This document shows positions 59,026 to 64,000 of a stretch of 64,000 nucleotides of DNA, in pieces. The notes below the pieces were generated by a model that was given only the letters and a program-made list of their open reading frames with translations, was not told the DNA's origin and made no database searches. How positions within the stretch are numbered: the first letter of the stretch is position 1; each line of letters begins with the position of its first letter. The position numbers and the translations under genes are program-made. Source of the DNA: Lasioglossum baleicum (taxonomy: Eukaryota > Arthropoda > Insecta > Hymenoptera > Halictidae); contig NC_134934.1 of NCBI RefSeq assembly GCF_051020765.1, forward strand, positions 4,712,001 to 4,776,000, written 5' to 3'.

Positions 59026-61170
59026 TCTATATTTGTTATAAGTTTATTGGATACGTATAATAATTTAGTTAAACTCTACAAGTACGTACCTGAATTCTAA
59101 CACTTATGTACATATCATTGGAAATTTTTTCAATTGAAAATAGCAAATTCTTATTTATCGAATCGTAGAATAAATGTTTAGATTTACTTCGACTTGTCTA
59201 CGTCTCCATCAAAATGTTAATGGCTACTTTGCGTTAATTCTCTAAACACAGTTTTATGGAAGCACTAAATCCTCGTCGCGAATAGTATATGGTCACGAGC
59301 TGCGCGCGAAAGTCTACAAGAAGTTAGAAATGAAAGTTACATAAACACTTAACCGCTCTATCTCCGTATTATTATCTTTATACACGCATGTAGTGAAACA
59401 TTGATTATGTTCCGAGATCTTTTTTCAGTAGACAGATAAGTCATTGAAATATTGTATGTTCGTGCATACACATTTCGAAATATGAAGAAAGTGTCAATGG
59501 TATCAAAAGTAAATCTGTGAAAACATGTTTTTGAAAAGCATTTTCGTGAGCTCCAAGATACGATATCACTTTTGCTCCAACCATTTTCTGATATCTTTTG
59601 TGTTTTGGGATTTATAAGTACTTATACCTAAAAGGAGAGAAGGGTTGATTTCTCCCTTAAAGTAAACAACGGGCACGAACGAAATACAGCTAAATTATTA
59701 AGGGAATCTAATAAACACTTGTGCAAAGTTTCGTCAAAATCGGCGTGTATCGGTAGCCGGGGTTCCCTTGTTAGCTGAATCACTTTGTATACCACGGAGC
59801 TTCTCATTCGGAAAACAAACTGCGCTAATTACGACGCACGAGCTTTCGCGCTGTACGATTGCTGTGTTCTGAGAAATTGCATGAAAATATCACGTCTACT
59901 CGAACGATAGGCCTTAAAACCATCAATCCGCTATCTCATATTTCTCGAATAAACGCGAATCTTGGAACTAATCGCAGAATAATCGCAATTGCACGTGCCC
60001 ACGGTTCGATTTTACTCCAGCGCGATCCTAAAAGCATCCGCCAATGATGATTGAGATTGAAACAGAAATCGGCGGCGCGGCGGCCGCCCGTTTCAGCAAA
60101 TGAAAATTTCATACAACTGTGCGCGACCGCTATTTTCACGATGTAGGTCAGTGTCGGAGTTTGCTTGATCCTTCTTTCGCCATTTATATAAAAATCGATT
60201 AAAATGTAACACGCTACAAATGATCTCCAAACGCACGTTCCGATAGCACGATAGAACATTTACTATTCGATTGTGTACAATCAAAACTGCGTTAAAAAGT
60301 TTTTCAACAATTACAGAGAATGTAGTAACAGTGAAAACGATAAAGCAAGTTCGTTGTACATAGTATAACACGCCATAAGTGAAACGATACCCAAGCGTAA
60401 TTATACCTATTAGAGTAGTGAACCGACAAACTTTGTGGACATTGTGATAAACGAATGATCTTTCTTTCCTGAAGAAATGAAACACAGGAAAGCCTTGATC
60501 TAAGAGAACGGAAATCGTAGGATCTATGAAAAACGAATATCCCCAGAGATTAGCCTTGGATCATGTTATTTTAGCTAAAAAAATTTCCGATCGAATCGCT
60601 AGCAACAGAATAATCTAACAATTAAGCTGATCACGCTTCGTGACTCACCCTGTATATTTACTATTTTCGGAGAGGTTTCCGTTTTCTCAGATCAAAGTGT
60701 AATAAAGCACAATTGTGTATTCGTTTCTTCGCTCCAGCGCAGGAAAAAGAAAACAAAAACTTTCTCTACTTTTGACAAGCTTTTAACCCCTTGCCTTACA
60801 ATATAGTGTCCGACTCGTGACGAAGATTCTATTTTGGTTTTGTTAATATACAGCTATTAGAGAACGTATAGACATACAATAGATATCAATATTCTCTTTT
60901 TTTAGGAAATTATGATCTACAAAAAAGTTCTAATCACTGAAACTGTAAAATAAATCGCAGGGCAAGGGGTTAAGATCAAGTTTTCCATAATATCGACGAT
61001 TGCTCTATAAATATTTTGTAAATTTATTTTCTATTGTCGAAAAGCGGTATAAATAAATAAATTTGAAGATAGGGGTGCATCGTATCATTGAGAAATGCGA
61101 CGTCACGATCCGATCAGATATTTTAATTGTCGTGCTAGAAACGTAACGGAAGATGAAAAGAATCCTCCAA
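59026..61170. other. intergenic, no gene seen
   Basis: No supported coding region. GGGGTTCCCTTGTTA at 59759-59773 resembles the end of the element at 50080-50400 but has no clear partner. Confidence 0.45.
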
Positions 61171-61620
61171 TTAACATCCATGCGATCCCGTTCGCTCGAA
61201 CAAAGACGAAATAGTTGTTTCGCATTGAACCGTACAATGTTCAAGTGATTCAGCTTTATCTACAGCTCGATGAAATGAAATATTCATGTCACTGATACAA
61301 TGAGCGACCTGATGCCAAGAGCCGCCGAGCCTCCTCTTCCACAGAACAAAGTGCAAGATTTGTTTTCTTGATCCTTTATTCGTATCAGCTGCCTTCTGCC
61401 GCGTATTGAAAGTCCAGATATATTCGTAGCCAACCACTTTTCCGTCTGATTCACTCGAAACAGAACTCCAAGTGACGCTCGAACAATCTACCCTTCCATC
61501 CGCGAAATTACTAAGCTGTCCTCTCGTCTTCGTCTTTGTTCGGTGCAAGTTGGGCAAATGCAAAGTGCACACAAGACCGGTCGAGATAAATCCGGAATTT
61601 TTTTTCTCATTCAGTCCCAC
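61171..61620 (-). other. long open frame, unknown, low support
   Basis: A 149-codon minus-strand frame; the part reading FADGRVDCSSVTWSS and KVVGYEYIWTFNTRQ looks protein-like. No domain recognised and no clear donor. The upstream sequence GATAAATCCGGAA also occurs near 45682, suggesting repeat-derived DNA. Confidence 0.2.
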
Positions 61621-61640
61621 AAATACGATGTAGATAAAGC

Positions 61641-61670
61641 AAATAATATAATATAATATAATATAATGGG
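61641..61670. repeat. (AATAT)n pentanucleotide run
   Basis: AATATAATATAATATAATAT, about five units. Confidence 0.9.
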
Positions 61671-61899
61671 TGTCTGAAAAATGTTGTACTTCCTTGAAAC
61701 AGGTGATTCCCAGGGGTATTTGAATTAACTTCTTCCTTTGCGAAATTCTCCTACGTGGCTTTGTTCAGCAGGTATTAATGAAAATCACGATCGTGTTTTT
61801 CGTCATAATAACTACTGAACAAAGCTACTGAAAATTATAGAATCACATTCTGAATCAAATCCGAAAATTTGAATTTCTCTAAGAAAATAAATAAATGTT

Positions 61900-61942
61900 T
61901 ATTTGCAGTTAATGTAGACAATTTTATTTCGCAACCGACGTC
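61900..61942. mobile_element. right end of GACTGCGGAT MITE, decayed
   Basis: GCAGTTAATGTAGACAATTT TATTTCGCAACCGACGTC then TA. Confidence 0.5.
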
Positions 61943-62027
61943 TAGTTATGACCTAACCGTTTCCGGTAGATAAAGTGTTAATTGACTTTATTACTGGCTC
62001 CGCATTATGTAAAATGTAAAGCAATAT

Positions 62028-62213
62028 ACGCAATTACGATGAAAATGAATAGGTGCAATTTGAAACAGTGAGAATATTAGAAGACTTCAACAGAATTGAT
62101 ATATTAATTCGCCACTACATTAAAATTATTGGTAAGAAATATAAATTAATATTTATCTCCTGTGTCTTGCAATTTATGCACAAACTTTTCATTTCGAATC
62201 CGCATTGTTTGTA
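62028..62213. mobile_element. GACTGCGGAT MITE, strongly diverged copy
   Basis: ATTACGATGAAAATGAATAG GTGCAATTTGAAACA and CTTGCAATTTATGCACAAAC then TTTCGAATCCGCA follow the family order; the outermost bases are lost. Confidence 0.5.
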
Positions 62214-62925
62214 CAATAAAATATCCGTTTACTACGCGATGGCAAAAACGGTACGTCGCGTGTTTCCCCGTTAACTTATCAACAGACTTTGGAATGTCTT
62301 GCTTTAAGCATGATTCGATAACTCAAAAAGTTCACTAAACCTCCGTAAAAGTGTTAGATTGTTTTCGAGCACTGTAATAAACATTATTCATTATTCGTTC
62401 CGCGTAGAACAAACTGTAATTAACAATATCTAATCTCACCTATTCGTCGGCCATTAGTTTTATCTTAATTGTCAGAAGACGTTAAGGTTGCGCTACACCA
62501 AAAAAGTAGACACACTAGTGTTCAATCCAGTGGATAAAAGTCAAAAATTCGAAGTGTAGGATCTAAAAAGTCTTGAATTACGAAATATAGTATTTAAAAC
62601 TGCAGTTGTAAAAGTACAAAAATCTCTAATCTTGAAGTTTATTATTAATAAGCTAGATTATTTACAGAACCTTTAAAACGTGTCAACAGTTTTATGAGAA
62701 TAACAATATATTTTTATAATTTTTCATATAAAATATTTGTATTATTTACGCGCAAATTTGCTGGAAATAAAAATATTAACCAAAATTCTCATTAAAACAT
62801 TTGACAACTGACAAAAAATTGTTCAAATAAACATTACTCGCTTTAAGAGTTATTCATTTTGTCCGGAAATCCCCTATTATACATAGTATCGCTCAGTATG
62901 CGCCGCAGATACAGATTCATGGTAT
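62214..62925. other. intergenic, no gene seen
   Basis: AT-rich; nothing recognised. Confidence 0.5.
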
Positions 62926-62929
62926 TTTT

Positions 62930-63127
62930 TAAAAAATCAAGCCAGCTCTTTTGTAAGAAAGAGCTGATTTTTTAGGGTAATATAATAACCACCTTGGGAC
63001 ACCACACAGTTTAGATATCACATGAACACTTTTTTCTCACGAACAATATTTTCAGAGGTGCCGGCGGGATATTCGAACTCGGGACCACGGTATTCGTATT
63101 CTTATCCACTTGAGCCACTGCGCGCCC
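62930..63127 (-). repeat. tRNA-derived SINE candidate
   Basis: On the minus strand the head (63127-63053) has a box A-like TGGCTCAAGTGGAT and box B-like GAGTTCGAATATCC at tRNA spacing, then a non-tRNA body ending in a strong hairpin (CAGCTCTTTTGTAAGAAAGAGCTG, read in two halves, near 62943-62970). The cloverleaf is imperfect, so it is a SINE or tRNA pseudogene rather than a working tRNA. Confidence 0.55.
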
Positions 63128-63920
63128 TTAAATCTATCGGCCTAATACTCACACTTTTAGTTGAATACTGAGCAATTCGAGGCGAATTGTAAAAGATAAA
63201 AGGGTTCCATAAATTAGAGATAATAACAAAAACTCATTCAGTACAGTGTCATCAGGATAGTACAACACGTCCCAATAAATCAATTTTCTAACAAGCAAGG
63301 ACAGGAATGTTTATGAAGCACTTTAATTCTATCTCTACTCGCGAAGTGCAAAGCGATTCGTTCCGCCGATTAAATTTATAACCGGTGCGATAGCGATTGT
63401 TTTCTATCCATTATACAATCCGATTCTACGGAAACGGAATATCTTTAATTTTATAACCGTTCATAATGGTGATCCTAATGAGAACAATTGATAAGAAATG
63501 CCGGAAGGTCCTAAGATAAACTGCATATCAACGTTAGAAGCGAATTAGACAAACTTAAAACAGAAGCAGTGCGCATAGAGTCCACATTCTCGAAAAAAAA
63601 TATCAGTGTCTCGCGAGATCAATGGCTTGCATTTAATGAAGTGCTACATTGCTAATTAATTATCACCGAAGTTGTGCAGACAGACAGAATCACGCCAATA
63701 ACCTTAGATACAGTACAGCGGGTCACTTATATCGAGGCGAGTACGCGCAACGTATTCGCCCGCGAAATTCAAACAAGAATCGCGGCGATCAGCTAGCAAG
63801 CATCGAACAAAGGATAAGAAAGTAATTTAGAAACCATCGAGTACGTAAACACGCGTGCGAATGACAGTAGAATGATCGACGATCGATTTGTGTAATAGGT
63901 ATGAAAAAATCTCCACTCAC
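63128..63920. other. no gene seen
   Basis: CpG content rises towards the right edge (63720-63800), consistent with a nearby promoter or first exon; nothing definite. Confidence 0.4.
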
Positions 63921-64000
63921 GGATGCTATCGATGATCCAGCGGAGCTGCGTTGTGGAGCGCTAGACGATGCGAGAATCTATGATTTCTGGACGTGAATTC
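63921..64000 (-). other. possible non-coding 5' exon at the right edge
   Basis: On the minus strand the sequence ends ATCGATAGCATCC|GTGAGTGG, a strong donor match, and all three frames of the exon side contain stops, as expected for a 5' UTR exon. The nearest downstream acceptor needing such an exon is at 45641, before the glutamine synthetase start. An 18-kb intron would result. Inference only. Confidence 0.3.

Noticed and set aside
63053..63127. A functional tRNA gene on the minus strand
   Set aside because: Boxes A and B are recognisable but the arms do not fold into a sound cloverleaf, and it is joined to a SINE-like body.
1..64000. CRISPR arrays, prokaryotic operons or a defence system
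   Set aside because: The genes have spliceosomal introns and the repeats are eukaryotic transposon ends; no evenly spaced direct-repeat array exists.

Overview
This is animal nuclear DNA, most likely from an insect. I infer Hymenoptera from the overall look only; no sequence here fixes the order. It is AT-rich, has long introns, and carries many short inverted-repeat transposons. There is no sign of prokaryotic organisation. Three protein-coding genes are well supported, all split by introns with recognisable splice sites.

Region by region. (1) 1-8.65 kb, minus strand: the SNRK-type serine/threonine kinase. The start codon and six further coding exons are present and the C-terminal tail runs off the left edge. 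(2) 8.65-34.2 kb: a gene-poor, transposon-rich stretch. It holds TTAA-bounded MITEs, a TA-bounded element with a PHD-finger ORF, a nested cluster (MITE, second MITE, mariner tail, Penelope-like fragment), a 2.06-kb CACTG-type foldback with ~820-bp near-identical arms, and mariner remnants. (3) 34.2-35.3 kb: a CpG- and pyrimidine-rich patch that may be the promoter zone between SNRK and SURF1. (4) 35.98-37.79 kb, plus strand: SURF1 (cytochrome c oxidase assembly), complete in five exons, with a GC-AG first intron and a MITE in each of introns 2 and 3. (5) 40.3-45.63 kb, minus strand: glutamine synthetase, complete at 369 aa in two coding exons, convergent with SURF1. (6) 45.64-64 kb: upstream of glutamine synthetase, with several foldback elements, MITEs, a tRNA-derived SINE, weak candidate exons on the minus strand, and at the right edge a possible non-coding 5' exon.

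The three genes do not form a pathway. SNRK is an AMPK-related kinase, SURF1 acts in respiratory complex IV assembly, and glutamine synthetase makes glutamine from glutamate and ammonia. Most of the unusual content is mobile DNA: one MITE family (TIR GACTGCGGAT, TA target) has about fourteen traces here, and several elements sit inside others, so relative insertion order can be read. No coordinated system beyond these genes and transposons was found.
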